From Leishmania donovani (taxonomy: Eukaryota > Euglenozoa > Kinetoplastea > Trypanosomatida > Trypanosomatidae): DNA of 64,000 nt. Under the pieces are notes generated by a model. It did no database searches, was not told the origin of the DNA, and saw only the letters and a list, made by a program, of their open reading frames with translations. The translations under genes were made by a program, and so were the position numbers. Shown here one piece after another: positions 8,901 through 20,196 of the stretch (positions are counted from its first letter, which is position 1; the number at the start of each line of letters is the position of its first letter). The stretch is from assembly GCF_000227135.1 (NCBI RefSeq), contig NC_018256.1, positions 436,821 to 500,820 of the forward strand, in the 5' to 3' direction.

Positions 8901-11900
8901 TCCATCTCTTCTTCTTGCGCTGCTCGCTCTCGCTTTTTTTTCTCGGTCGAGTTATACCTGACCAGCACCCCCGTCTCTCTCTAACTCGCCAACTTGTCTT
9001 TGTCTTGGCCTGCACCAGACTGGTTTCGGACGCCGGCAGAACGCACGAAGGAGGCAGCAGAGGAAGTGCAGACGCAGTTTCGAGTAGCGAGTAGGGGATT
9101 GAGTGACGACATCTGGGCAGAGACAAAGACACCGCCGCTCCGGCAAGAGGGTCAGCAGACGAAAAGAACAAGCGACGGGTAGGCAAAACCGAAGAAGATA
9201 CCAGAGTGCAACAGGTAAACACGCCTTCTCAGTTCTCGTTGGAAGCAGGAAGCACGGGCACAAAACTCAGGGTACGTAAGCACGATCATACACGCACAAA
9301 CGCCGACAGATAGAAGGTAACTTGTGCGGAAGTGTGCGTAGTGTGCGTTTTCTCCTCTTAAAAACTCAGTTCGCTCTGCTGCGAGGACGCAGACACCCTC
9401 GGTCTGCCTCCATCGTTCGCCTGCACTCGCTCTTGACGTGTGTTTTGTGAGTGCGGGCGGCTTTGTGCCGTTGTGTGCATGTGCGCGCGTGCGTGTGCGG
9501 TTCACCTTTCTCGCAACGTCATTTTTTTTTTTGCTTCTTGCGCCCCCTTCGTCATTCGCTGATTCCAGACCTCCGCGCTGGGGGAATCGATACGTTACAC
9601 CTTTCTTCTGTGCACTGTGCATTGCTGGCCATACGCACAGCGGCAGGACGGGAGAAAAAACCGAATTAAGCAAACGTGGACACGTCCTCTGGCAGACTTT
9701 GCAGGATTTCGATAAGCGATACATACACACGCCACATCTCCAGCCACTCAGGGAAAGTGACGGAAATACGTCGACTACAACGAAGCAGCGTGGAAGTTGA
9801 AAAAAAAAAAGATAATCCTGCGAGAGAGGGAGAGGGGAGAGCGTCACCGTTCTCGAGCTTACACAACCAGAGAGCCCTCCGTTTTTCAAGAGGATACAGA
9901 GCCTCTCTTGCCATTATCACCAACACTACCAGAGAAGACTTCTATCTTTCACAGAGGCGTTTTTTGTTGTGATTTAACATTTATTTTTTCATTGATCTGC
10001 CATTTCTGTTTTCACGTCTGCGCGCGTGCGTTCTCTCTCTCTCTGCACTTCTTTGTGTGCTTACTCCACACAGACTGACGCGCACCACGCAAGCCCATAC
10101 GCACACACCGTAAACCTGCCAGAACCGAAGTGAAGTGGATTTCTCACAGAGAACGCACTTGGAACCTATCCTCTTTCTTTACTTGTGTATCCTTAGAAGG
10201 ACAGACGCGCTCAGCAAAACCACTTCACTAACTACACGACCCCTCTCCCCTTCTCAGCGTTATATCTCTATAGATATTCTGCACCACCCCTTTCCCTGCC
10301 TCATCTTCATCCCAACGTCGCGCTTGTCGATCTTTTCAGGCGATACGATAGGAGCCGTCTAATACCCCTTCCCCTTCCTTCCCCTCAAGTGCGCCTTCTT
10401 TTTTTTTTCTGTATTTGTGTCTGTGCGCACCTCATCCTACCGCTAACGGAAACAAAAGAAGCCCATAAATCGAATCACCCTCACCGAAACTTGTGCCTGC
10501 ATCACCTCGACCGATCTCTCTCCTCGAGGTACACAGGCCTTTGTCGTGGCACACCTAAACACATCCGGCGACGCCTTCATTCACCACCTCCCTCAGCTCC
10601 GACGTCTGCTCCCTCCTCCCCTGGGTGTCGCGCCGTTATTATATATATTTTCCTTTATATTTCTTCCTTCTCCGTCTTTGTGCGCCGCGCGCCAGCGCTG
10701 CCATACCATTTGCGTGTTTGCGTTCGCCTCTGCGTGCGCACTGGGTTTCTCACGCGTCGAGCAGCGCTCCGTTTGCACGCTCTGACGCACATCGTCGCAG
10801 CTCGAGCGAAGACACGGTTATCCAACGCAAAGAGCAGCGCGAGCAGGTCTTACGTCTCCCTTTTCCTCTGAAGCGTTGCATTCTTGAAAAAGTAAAACAG
10901 GGTCCCCCCTCCATTGCGTACCCCCTCTTTTATGATTATTATTATTAATCGTTGCGCATCAGCTTGCCGAGCGCGTGCTGGATTTCCTTCTTGGGTGCGA
11001 ACAGTCGAAAGAAGCCAAAAAGAAGTTGGCGCTTACCTTTTCGCACGCATTTGGGTGCGTCTGTCTGCTTGTCGGTCGGCCGGTCTGCGCGTGTGTGTGC
11101 CTCTGTTCCGCACCTGGTAAAAAAAGAAAAAAATACGTCATCTCTGTCTCCGCACTTTTTTTCCGTTGTGCGTCTCTTCCTGTTTTTCTTTTCTCACTTT
11201 TCCTTTCGGCTTGGAGAACTGAAAAAGGGGAGGAGGGAAGAGGTTGCTGATTTCATAGGCAAGCACACTCGGCCACTATCACTGCCGCCGCTTTAATCTT
11301 TTTTTTTTGTTGTTCTGCCTTCCTGCTTTCCAGTGTCCGTGAAGGGAAGACAGGCCCGTTCAGCGCTCGGCTGTTGCCATCTCGATCGCTTTTGAATTTT
11401 TGCTTGTGCTCTCTCTGTTGCCGAGCGTCACAGCTCTCTCTTTCTGCGCGCGCGTCTGCGGACGGAGGTGCGTGCTTGCGTGCCGGTGCGGGTTCCTCAT
11501 CTAAAGCAAATCGGGTGCCCCTGTTACTTCCGTGTGCTTTCCCGGCGTGTGTGCGTGCACGCGCTGGCGACTGCCTTCGCTTGAACGTGACGAAGAGGCC
11601 TTCCCATCCAGCGTACTTTCTCTGTCTCACTTGCTGTCGCGTGCAAGTGTGTGCATCTGTGTCTCCGTGTATGCGCATCGGTGCCCTCTACCCCCCTTTT
11701 CCCCTATAGCTTCTACGCTTTCACAGCAGCGCGTAAGCGACAAGGAAACAAAAAAGAAAGCGGCCACGCCTTCGTGCCTGTGCTCATCAGCGGCCTCTTT
11801 TCGCTTGTCCACAACCGCCTGTGTCCCCTTCGTTTTTCGTTTTCGTGCTCTTCCCTAGTGTCCCAATACGCTTGTATTGGTTGTGTATATTGTTTTGTGC

Positions 11901-12347
11901 ATTATTCGTTTTTTTTTTTCCTTCTTTGCCCCCTTCCCCTCCCCGTTCCTCTCTTAGATCTTCACACACGCAAACTCCGCTGTCACCGTCGCCTCTCGCT
12001 CTGCATTCCCTTTTTCTTTTTGTGACCGCTTCTCCGTTTTCTTTTCTATTTCTAGCGTTCGTTACTTCGAACAGGCGCGCCCGGGGCTCCGTGTGCTTCT
12101 CGACCATTTTCCTTGTTGACGGCGGAAATCGCTGCCTTTCTCCCTCTCTCTTGTCCGCCTTTGCAAGGGTGTTTATTCTCGCTTAACAGATCGCGGTGTG
12201 TCTGACCATTTCGTAGGAGCGGGCTTGCGCACAGCACAGAACGCGCTTTTCCTCCCTCTCTCTTTTTGCCACCCACATCTGAGCGCCATTTCTCGCTACG
12301 CGGCCGCACACAGAGCCCACTTGCGAACGCCGCAAGGCCTTGCACTG
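5993..12347 (+). other. 6.3-kb intergenic region / long UTRs
   Basis: No supportable protein gene. Blocks of different composition alternate: CT-rich tracts (about 8000-8210, 8740-8990, 11120-11210, 11880-12060), A/purine-rich islands (about 7440-7770, 9640-9830) and CA/TG-rich stretches. Many long T runs are followed by AG, so several acceptors are possible. The frames across it are compositional. The spacer probably contains the 3' UTR of the Paf1-like gene and a long or multiply spliced 5' region of the PSP1 gene, but a non-coding RNA cannot be excluded. Confidence 0.6.
12005..12055 (+). promoter_or_regulatory. Candidate spliced-leader acceptor for the PSP1-domain gene
   Basis: A nearly pure pyrimidine tract ends in TTTCTAG with the AG at 12054-12055. 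This gives a 292-nt 5' UTR in which 12348 is the first ATG. Competing acceptors lie at about 11957 and 12282. Confidence 0.4.
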
Positions 12348-15300
12348 ATGTCCGCTGGCGCATCCAGCCCGGGCACCTACGCCTACCCCTTTGTTCACAT
12401 GGGCAATGACGCAGCAGGAAGCCAAGCAAGGATCATGAGTGGTAGCGCCGGCGCCGCTGACGCCATGCCCGCGGCAGAAAACGGCGTTGCTATCGCTGGT
12501 GTACAGCAGGGCTACTGCCGTAACTTCCGGCCTTTTGTGGTGAGCTACGGGCAGCCGTACAACGGCGGTGCTGGTGGCATGATCCAGAGCGGCGCTACCG
12601 CCTGCGGCAGCAGTTACCCTTCGTCTTTCAACTCTTTCGAGCTGCCAACAATCACGCCGCCGCTGCTACCTCAGCCCGACTTCTACGTCGCCGCAGCCGC
12701 GGCCCAAGCGAACGACTTCTACTACCACTCTTCTCAGCCTCGCTACGCCGATTCGCCGCTGACCTCGGCAGAGCTGTGCGGTGCCGGCACCCGCAGTGCC
12801 AGCCCCGTGATGGGGTACGGGGCGACACCTTCCATCGCCGGCATAAACGGGTATGGGTACACGGACCAAGCTGCCGGCTCCGTCTTCAGCAGCTGCAGCT
12901 TCAGCGGTTCCCGCTTTCCTCAATGGTATCTACCTCGCGGGTATTACTCCATTTCTTGCTCCAACGTCGTTGGCGGTAGCTGCGGCAGTGGCTATGGGTT
13001 GTACGCTGACTGCGCGAGCAGCGGCATTACGCCCACCTCAGTCTCGATGGGGCAGAACTCTGCGGAGGAGGAGATGCTCAGCAGCTCACATGGGCGGTCG
13101 CATTACGTCATGATGCCGCCGCCTCCGCCACGACTCTCGCCCCAGTCGAGCTCTGGCACGCTGGTCCCGTTTGCGCTGCCTCCGTCGTATGCGGCCACAG
13201 TCGCCGGAAATGATGCGCATGCGATCGGCGTGCCGCCCACATATCCGTCTGGCGTGATGGAGTTGCCGTCGTCGGCCTCCTTGTCAACCAGCTCGCCCGT
13301 GTCTAGGGCGGCGCGAGCCCCGCAGTTCCTGTCGTACGACGGCCGCGCCTACGACATTCCACCATGCAAGGCACATATCAGCAGCGCCGACGCCGCGGCT
13401 GCTGTGACGCAGTGCTCACTCGTGGCTTGCGCCCAGCATGGAGGCTACAGCCCGGTGGACGCCTCCCAGCCCATTCGCATGTCGACTCAGAAGTCGGGCA
13501 CGCCGCATGACATGCATGCATATCCTCGCGCGACGTCTCCACTTACTCAGCGCCCCTTGCCGCACAGCCATCGGAGGAGCACCGGCGCTGCGTCAGAGCC
13601 GGCAGAGAGGTCCTGCTCGCCAGAGGAGAGCGCGCTGCTGGCCGACGTGCACGCGCGGCTGATGCAGCAGCACCGCTCCTCTCAGCTGCTCAAGGAGCGC
13701 TCCGCGGCGCAGAGGGCCGGTGTTAAGCCGCTGTCGCGCTCCGACCTCGCCGCTCCTGCAAAAGGTCCAGCCTCGGGGAAAAAAGTCGTCGCCAACGGCT
13801 CTAGCCACGAAGCTGCTTCTACCAGTAGTATGGCCGCCGAGGAGGCGGCGGTGGCGGCGCTGTCACCCATTCCACGACTTCCCGCCGCAGGCGCTGTCGA
13901 CGCCGAGGCATCTGACCAGTCGCTGTGGGGAGGCGACGAGGCGGCCGCGCAGGCCCCTACTCAGGATGCTCTGGATCGGTTGTTGACGGTGCCGGGTGTC
14001 GTATGGCGGCATGATCCGTATAGCCGCATCGTTCTGCCGCAGACCCAGGCCACCGTCGAGAGCGACGGCAGCGAGGCGACCAGCACATCGTGCTCCTCGC
14101 TGCCCACCGGCAGCCCCTACGTCGCACGCGCCACCCTCGGTTTCTCTGACCGCGGCGACGCCAGGGCCAACGTCACGCAGCCGCCTCGCTCGCCAGACAT
14201 CGCAGCGGGTGCGAACGGCAGCAGCAGCAACAGCGCCGACGGGGTGCGACCCAGCCCCCGTCGCCTGCCGACAAAGAAGGTATGTGTGCGTCATTACGTG
14301 AACGGTGACGGCGACTTGTCGCTCAGCCACGAGCACAGCGGAGTTGTCGGCGCACTTCTGAGTGTGAGGGAGGCAGCGCCCACCGCGACCGTCCCCGTTG
14401 CTCTCTTTGCGAGTGGTGCCTCCGCACCGCTCCGTCACTCGGCCTTTATGGACGATGATGACGGTGCCGCCCCAGCGGCCCCGCCGGAGACAGAACCGAT
14501 AACTGTGCTCACGGTCACGGCCTCGGCGCCTGCGGAGCGTGGCAAGCCGTCGGTGCCGAAGCCGCGCTCGAAGCAGGTGGGCCTTCCTGCGTCGGCCAGA
14601 GGCGCAAAGGCGGGCGCCACCAAAGAAGACCCTGTCGTGTCCACCGATTCTTCGTCCTGCGTCTCGTGTGCGTCTGGGCACCTTAAAGCGTCGCACGTGG
14701 CGTCGCCATCGACACTCGATGCCGTAGTCCTGGCTGAAGCACCTGGTAAGGAGGACCTCTCGCCGGCCTCAGGCGTAGTCGGCGCCTCCGCTGATCCGGC
14801 TGCTGCGGCAGGGGTGTGGCCTGCGGTACGTCGTCCAGGCCCGTACTCTTCGCCCTTGGGCTTCAGCGCGGCCCGCTCCGCGTACCAGTCGGCGTCGAGG
14901 TGGGGGTGGCGGCCGCGCAGCGCGCGCGTGTACGCCCTGGCGCAGCCGGCGGAGATGGCCTCGACGAAAGAGGAACTGCTTGCTGCCGACCTGGCCGACC
15001 TTGACACAAGCTACCTTCTTGGCCTGTGGCAGAAGCTGGACTCTAGCGGCTGCTTCCGTGATGCACTGGAGCTCCGGCGGTGCGTGATCGGGCCTGGTAG
15101 CAACAGCTCCACCCGCGTACTGCGCCGCATGCTACCCCTCTCCCGCCGCCTGATGAACCGCCGGCGCGGTCTGGAGGTTGAGAGCGGCGACGGGCCGCGC
15201 TTTACCGTGTTGGACGAGTCGGAGATGAAGTACGTGTGCTTGCTGCAGCACCGCTTCCGCAAGAGTACCGCCGTCGCGTCAGAGCACTACGCCCCTGGTA

Positions 15301-15740
15301 CGATGGTGGTCGTGGATGGAGACATGGGTGTCGACACCGGCATCGTCACGCTCTCCATGACGCGCGACGAGTACGAGGCCATGACAGATGTGCAGCGACG
15401 TGCCGCTCACCTCGTCGTACACCTGGAATTTTCGCTCGCCGCCTCCATCCACCGCGCCGCTCTGGCCGACGAGATCCTGATGCATGGTAACACGCAGCTT
15501 CCCCTCGAGGAGGCGACACTGGAGTTCCTTCGGTACCTGACTACGCAGCCGCACCTGTTTCAGAGCTGCCGTGTGGAGTGGATGCACTTTGTGGATGTGG
15601 AGTTCCAGGCGGACGGGCAGAAGCTCTATGTGCACTACACTTCCGATACCCCGGTGCGTTTTCTCGAGCTGGCCACGTTCCTCAACCACATCTTTCACTG
15701 TCGTATCTGGATGAAGGTTGTCAAGGAGGAGGACTGGTAA
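12348..15740 (+). CDS. PSP1 C-terminal domain protein, probable RNA-associated regulator
   Basis: A 1130-residue protein. Residues 1 to about 860 are low-complexity, rich in Ser/Ala/Pro and, near the start, Gly/Tyr. They include proline runs and would be disordered. The last ~170 residues (about 958-1130) are well ordered and match the PSP1 C-terminal region: a strand with VVVDGDMGVDTGIV, a helical part with ALADEILMH, then FVDVEFQADGQKLYVHY and a final HCRIWMK. PSP1-domain proteins in kinetoplastids include members of the complex that binds cell-cycle-regulated mRNAs (family knowledge recalled, not checked). A GTG-initiated extension to 12198 is open, but 12348 is the first in-frame ATG. Cytoplasmic mRNA regulation, perhaps in granules given the prion-like N-terminus, is inference. 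Confidence 0.8.
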   Translation: MSAGASSPGTYAYPFVHMGNDAAGSQARIMSGSAGAADAMPAAENGVAIAGVQQGYCRNFRPFVVSYGQPYNGGAGGMIQSGATACGSSYPSSFNSFELPTITPPLLPQPDFYVAAAAAQANDFYYHSSQPRYADSPLTSAELCGAGTRSASPVMGYGATPSIAGINGYGYTDQAAGSVFSSCSFSGSRFPQWYLPRGYYSISCSNVVGGSCGSGYGLYADCASSGITPTSVSMGQNSAEEEMLSSSHGRSHYVMMPPPPPRLSPQSSSGTLVPFALPPSYAATVAGNDAHAIGVPPTYPSGVMELPSSASLSTSSPVSRAARAPQFLSYDGRAYDIPPCKAHISSADAAAAVTQCSLVACAQHGGYSPVDASQPIRMSTQKSGTPHDMHAYPRATSPLTQRPLPHSHRRSTGAASEPAERSCSPEESALLADVHARLMQQHRSSQLLKERSAAQRAGVKPLSRSDLAAPAKGPASGKKVVANGSSHEAASTSSMAAEEAAVAALSPIPRLPAAGAVDAEASDQSLWGGDEAAAQAPTQDALDRLLTVPGVVWRHDPYSRIVLPQTQATVESDGSEATSTSCSSLPTGSPYVARATLGFSDRGDARANVTQPPRSPDIAAGANGSSSNSADGVRPSPRRLPTKKVCVRHYVNGDGDLSLSHEHSGVVGALLSVREAAPTATVPVALFASGASAPLRHSAFMDDDDGAAPAAPPETEPITVLTVTASAPAERGKPSVPKPRSKQVGLPASARGAKAGATKEDPVVSTDSSSCVSCASGHLKASHVASPSTLDAVVLAEAPGKEDLSPASGVVGASADPAAAAGVWPAVRRPGPYSSPLGFSAARSAYQSASRWGWRPRSARVYALAQPAEMASTKEELLAADLADLDTSYLLGLWQKLDSSGCFRDALELRRCVIGPGSNSSTRVLRRMLPLSRRLMNRRRGLEVESGDGPRFTVLDESEMKYVCLLQHRFRKSTAVASEHYAPGTMVVVDGDMGVDTGIVTLSMTRDEYEAMTDVQRRAAHLVVHLEFSLAASIHRAALADEILMHGNTQLPLEEATLEFLRYLTTQPHLFQSCRVEWMHFVDVEFQADGQKLYVHYTSDTPVRFLELATFLNHIFHCRIWMKVVKEEDW

Positions 15741-18700
15741 GTGCATGGTTGTGTCTGTGGCATGTATGTCTCTCTCGCGCTTCCCTACCCCACGGAACTC
15801 CTTCCTTCCTTCCTTCCTCCTCTCGCTGTTTCTGTGGTTTAACCACGTGTCAGCTGCCCCTCTTTTTTTTCTTATTGGAGGGGGGAGCTGTAGTTTTTGA
15901 CTTTCACCCCTACCCCACCCTGTTGCGACGTGCGATTCAAGCGTGCACTCCCACGCAAACGCCGTCACGGTCGGTGCGCGTGGTCGACATCGGTTTTCTG
16001 TTTTTTTTTTTTTTTCTGTGGTGGTTTTCAACTTGTTTTTGTCGTTACTGCTGTCGTTGATTTCGTAGCTCTGTTCGCTACCATCCTTCTCCGTTTTTTC
16101 AAGCAATCTTTTCTTTTTTCGTCCTGGCGGGCGCCAGTTTCCGGACTCGCCAGCCCCGTCCCCATTTTCCACAACATGCCCTCGCCATGCTGCCCGAGTG
16201 CCAGAAGCTGCACAACGTTCGCCTCCTCCCACGCGAGGCGCACTCGATACATCGGCGTGCTTGTGCTTTTCTTTCTTGGAGTGCCGTTGTGCGTGCGTCT
16301 GCTTGTGTGCACGTGCGCATTACTTCCTTCGCTTTGGGTGGCCCGATGCCTTTCCCGTTGTGTGCTGCGTTGCTATTATTACGGTTACCCGCCCGCCCCT
16401 TCCGACCCCCTTTCTCCAGTCCGTTTGCAGTGCTCCTCTCTTTCCTTCTTTGTTTTTCTCTTCGAGTTGCTTCAACCTCTGCCACTTCTCGTCCTGTCCA
16501 TGCACGTGCACATGCGTCGGTGTCTCCCACCTCTCTCTCTGCGTGCGGGATGTGCTCTTGGTGAGCAACATCGCCAGCGTCATCGACGTCGCTTTTCCTT
16601 TTCGCCCTCTTCTCTTTGTGTGCGTGCATGCACATATCCACACACACACACGCGTGCGCTATTTTTTTTTCTTTTTCTTTGGGAGGCTCAAGGCGTAGAG
16701 GGAAGGAAACCGTGCTAAGGCGAAGCAAGAGAAGCAACAAGGCTTCACAAACTCTTTATGGATTCGACTCTCTCGCTCTTCTCTCTCGCTTTTTAGTTGA
16801 GCGCTGAGACATGGTATGTGCCTGCGCGTGTGCCCGTCTTTTTGGATGCTTTCTTTCTGCGTCCCCCTTTCTTATACATGTATATATGTGCTCTTGATTG
16901 TTCATGGAAGGTTGTGGAGAGGGCTGTATCGCGCAGGAGAGAGAGACAAAATTGTTTGCTACTTACAGGCTTCTTTGAGCTTGTGTTGGTTGCTGTACTG
17001 CGGAGCCACACCCATCGAGGAAGCAGCCCGTACTAAATTGCGTACTGTGTGACTCTCACTCCTTCGAAGCCCACTTCTCTGCCCTGTGCCAGCAGAATGG
17101 GGGCATGCAACCTATCAAACACTTTTCTCCCGTACTTGTGATGCGGAATGATACATCTACGCACAGACACATACGCGTTCTCAACTGCAAGCGTTTCTTG
17201 CGTGTGTGCGTAGGCGAATACGTCTATGCCAGCGCGTGTCTACGTCAGGCACGCGCTTGGCGGCGTCGGAGGGAACAACACATTCACTCTGGAAGGAAAA
17301 CAAAAAAGTGGAGGAAGCCATTACAATCCCCCTCTCCCCACATAAAGAAAAGGTATCGCAGTGGATGCTGCTGACATCATACTCTCGTGGCAGGTGAGCG
17401 ACGGAGTGTGCTTGTGTGGCTTTCACGGCTCCGCAGGTAGTTTGGCTTGCTTCCTCCTCCTCTTATATAGTCAACGACGATTTGCTTTACACCGTGCACG
17501 TGCGCCTACGGGTACGCATATGCTTGATGTCGGTTAGCGGCTACTTTCTCTGTTTTTTTTTTTTTTCACCGTGATACGTCTGTTGTTGAATGAAGTCATG
17601 CTTTGGTGGCATCATGCGGTCCTCTGACCACGGCTTGCGAGAGCATTCACACAAATGGACACACGAGCTAGTCGACTTGCCGCGTGCTCTGGTATGCGTG
17701 CTTGTATTCGCTCCTCCCGCGGGCGCCATCGTCGCCGTCCCCCTCTCTCTTTCTTTCTTTGTATGTCTCCATCTCCTTTCGACCAGCACAGACACACGGC
17801 AAACTACCTACAGAAGGGGGCTCTAATACGAGCACCGTCCAGAAAGCGTAGCACGAAAAGACGAGGATGTAGCTCTCTCTCCCTCCCTCTCGATCTCTTC
17901 GTATGCGAGTGCTTCTGAAACCCCTCACCCTTTCCTGATGTAACTCATATCGACCTGTTAGTGTGCATGCGTGTGCGCTTGTGTGTCCTCTTTCCTCCCT
18001 TTCTCTGCCTGTCTTCTTCCTTTCGGGCTTGTCAAGCTGTTTGCTGCGTTTTGCTCTGCCTGTGTCTCATGCAGGCGCTGCGCACAAGGACAGCGGTAGC
18101 GTTCAAGCGTGCCTCTTTTCGACGCCTGCGTGCTTGTGTGTGTGTGTGTGTGTGCATGATTTCCTTTGGAGAGCCGACACAAATTACTGCTGGAGGGAGG
18201 CCTCTGCAGACTTCTAGTGAGTCTACACACTTTATGTGTTCTCCACTTCCCCTATGGCCATCAGCTCTACCTCTTCTTCCTCTCTTTGTTTTCTTCGCGC
18301 ACGCACCTTCCACCAGTGGGCGCCCCTATCCCACTCCCCCTCGTATTTTTCCTGTCTTTTTTTTTTCAGTATTATGTGCTTCCTTTCTTTGCGCTAGTGC
18401 TGGAAAACACGCCATCTTGATTTATTCCTGCAAACCTGCCGCCACCCGCCTCTCTCCTCACGCAGACAAATATTCGCAGACACACGCACGCACGCAAGCA
18501 CGTAGCCGGAAGTACGACTGCTCACCGACGAAGATAGAGTACATATGAGTCGAGAGAATTCAAAGTGTGGGGCGGAGGCAACAGTGAGTCGCTCCTGCAT
18601 CCCTGGTGGCGCTGGTGCTTGCGAGGCGTGTCTTGTGGTGCGTGTTTGTGTGTGTGTGTGCACGTTGATGCGAGTGCTGTGGCGCAAGCTCGAGCTGTTC

Positions 18701-20196
18701 TTTCTTTTTCCGTGGCTGCATGCAACAGATAGGCTTGGCGCTTTTCTTTCTGTCCTCTTTCAGATGCCCTTCACTCTCCATTCTCTTGGCGAGTGCGCAC
18801 GTGCGCGTTCGCGGCTCGCCTTCTTTTTCTTGTTGCACCTATGCTGACTCTTGCCTCTTGTATTGATCCTATTCCCAGAGGGCGCTGCCGCACATCGTTC
18901 CCTCCTCCTCTTTGCTCCCCCGTGTCCGTGTCTATCCAGCACCGTCCCTTTTCATTGCTTTCCGGTCCAGCCCTTTTCGTGCGGCATCTAGCGCTTTTCC
19001 CCTCCGTCTCTTTGCCGTACCTGTCGCCCTCGTTATGGGCCTGCGCGTGCGCCATGGATGGCGAACAGGGAGGGGGAGGGGGAGGGCACGAGAATCAAGG
19101 GAAGGACGAAAGAAGCAGAAAACAGTAAAGGACACCATACGTGGACTCTACGACAGACTGCATTGCGCGTGCCATACGAAGTAAGAGAGTCGAGCAAACA
19201 CAAACGTGAAGAAAACGGTAACGAGAGAAAAAAAAAACAGTTATGTGCCATTATGCATAGCATCTATCTATCTACGCGTACTCAGACAAAGGCAAACAGC
19301 CAACAACAGCAACAAAAAAGGAAAAGAAGAACACCGATCATGAATGCGACAGAGCGAACCGTCTCATGTGGAGGTGACGTCTCTCCCTCATGCTCTCTTC
19401 CCCCTTTTCTCCTCTCTCTCTCTTAGCGAGAAGCCTCTGGGGAGGGGGTGGTGCTGCCAGAGGGTGTTGTCTGTGTCTTTGTGCGAGTGCTTTACAGTCG
19501 CAAAACATGTGAGCGTCAGCCATGTCTCGCGTTGGTGGCTGCTTAGGCACACACACACACACACGCACACAGCTACAGGTCAACGATTCGCCCGCAAAGG
19601 ACGGTACGAATGGTGCCCCGATCGCTGCCTTCCTCTCGCTACCGCGCAGGTCAGGCAAAGCAAACGAAAGGGAAGGCAAACACGAGCGTCATCGTCTCTC
19701 GGCGCTACGCACGTGCGTCTCCCTTACACTTCCGCGCTCACTCTCCCTCTCCGTCTGGGAAATCCGCATTGCCTCGTCTCCGCCTATTGCTTTCTGCGTT
19801 CCACCACCATCATCGCACCCGACATCAAACCTACACGCGCGCTCACATCACCATAATCACACGCGTAACCACGACTCGCGAGGGAACGAGCTGCCCAACA
19901 CCACCATGAAGAGAAGAAGCCGACAAAGGAAGCAATAGCATTGCCTGAAGGCGATTAGGAAGGGCCGACCAGTCACCAGCCGACGAGGAGGCAAAGCAGC
20001 AGCAGGAACACAGTCGTGGATGGGGCGACGTTGCGGCATTCGTCGCCTTGGAAAGGTACGTGGGGAAAGCGGAAAACATAACAAAAACAAACAAGCAAAA
20101 AAAAAAAACGTACAACGCCACTCCGTTGCCTTCCAACAAATACACAGAGGCACGCGCTGGCACCCGACCGTCACACACAACTAAACACAGGCGTTC
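15741..20196 (+). other. 4.5-kb intergenic region
   Basis: No supportable gene. It starts with CT-rich DNA with long T runs (16001-16015, 17557-17568), followed by TG/CA microsatellites (about 18136-18156, 18643-18661, 19551-19564). It ends with two A/purine-rich islands (about 19060-19345 and 19880-20195), the second running up to the ATG at 20197. A pyrimidine tract ending at the AG at 19425-19426 is one possible acceptor for the next gene. Such A-rich leaders look like 5' UTR. Confidence 0.6.

Noticed and set aside
8359..8961. 200-residue plus-strand frame in the 6.3-kb spacer
   Set aside because: Ser/Leu/Phe/Cys strings from CT-rich DNA, no ATG start; typical splice-tract artefact.
12198..12347. 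50-codon extension of the PSP1 gene
   Set aside because: Starts with GTG; the first in-frame ATG is 12348.
15897..16718. 273-residue plus-strand frame after the PSP1 gene
   Set aside because: Hydrophobic-looking only because of T/C-rich UTR DNA; no ATG start at its beginning and no family match.
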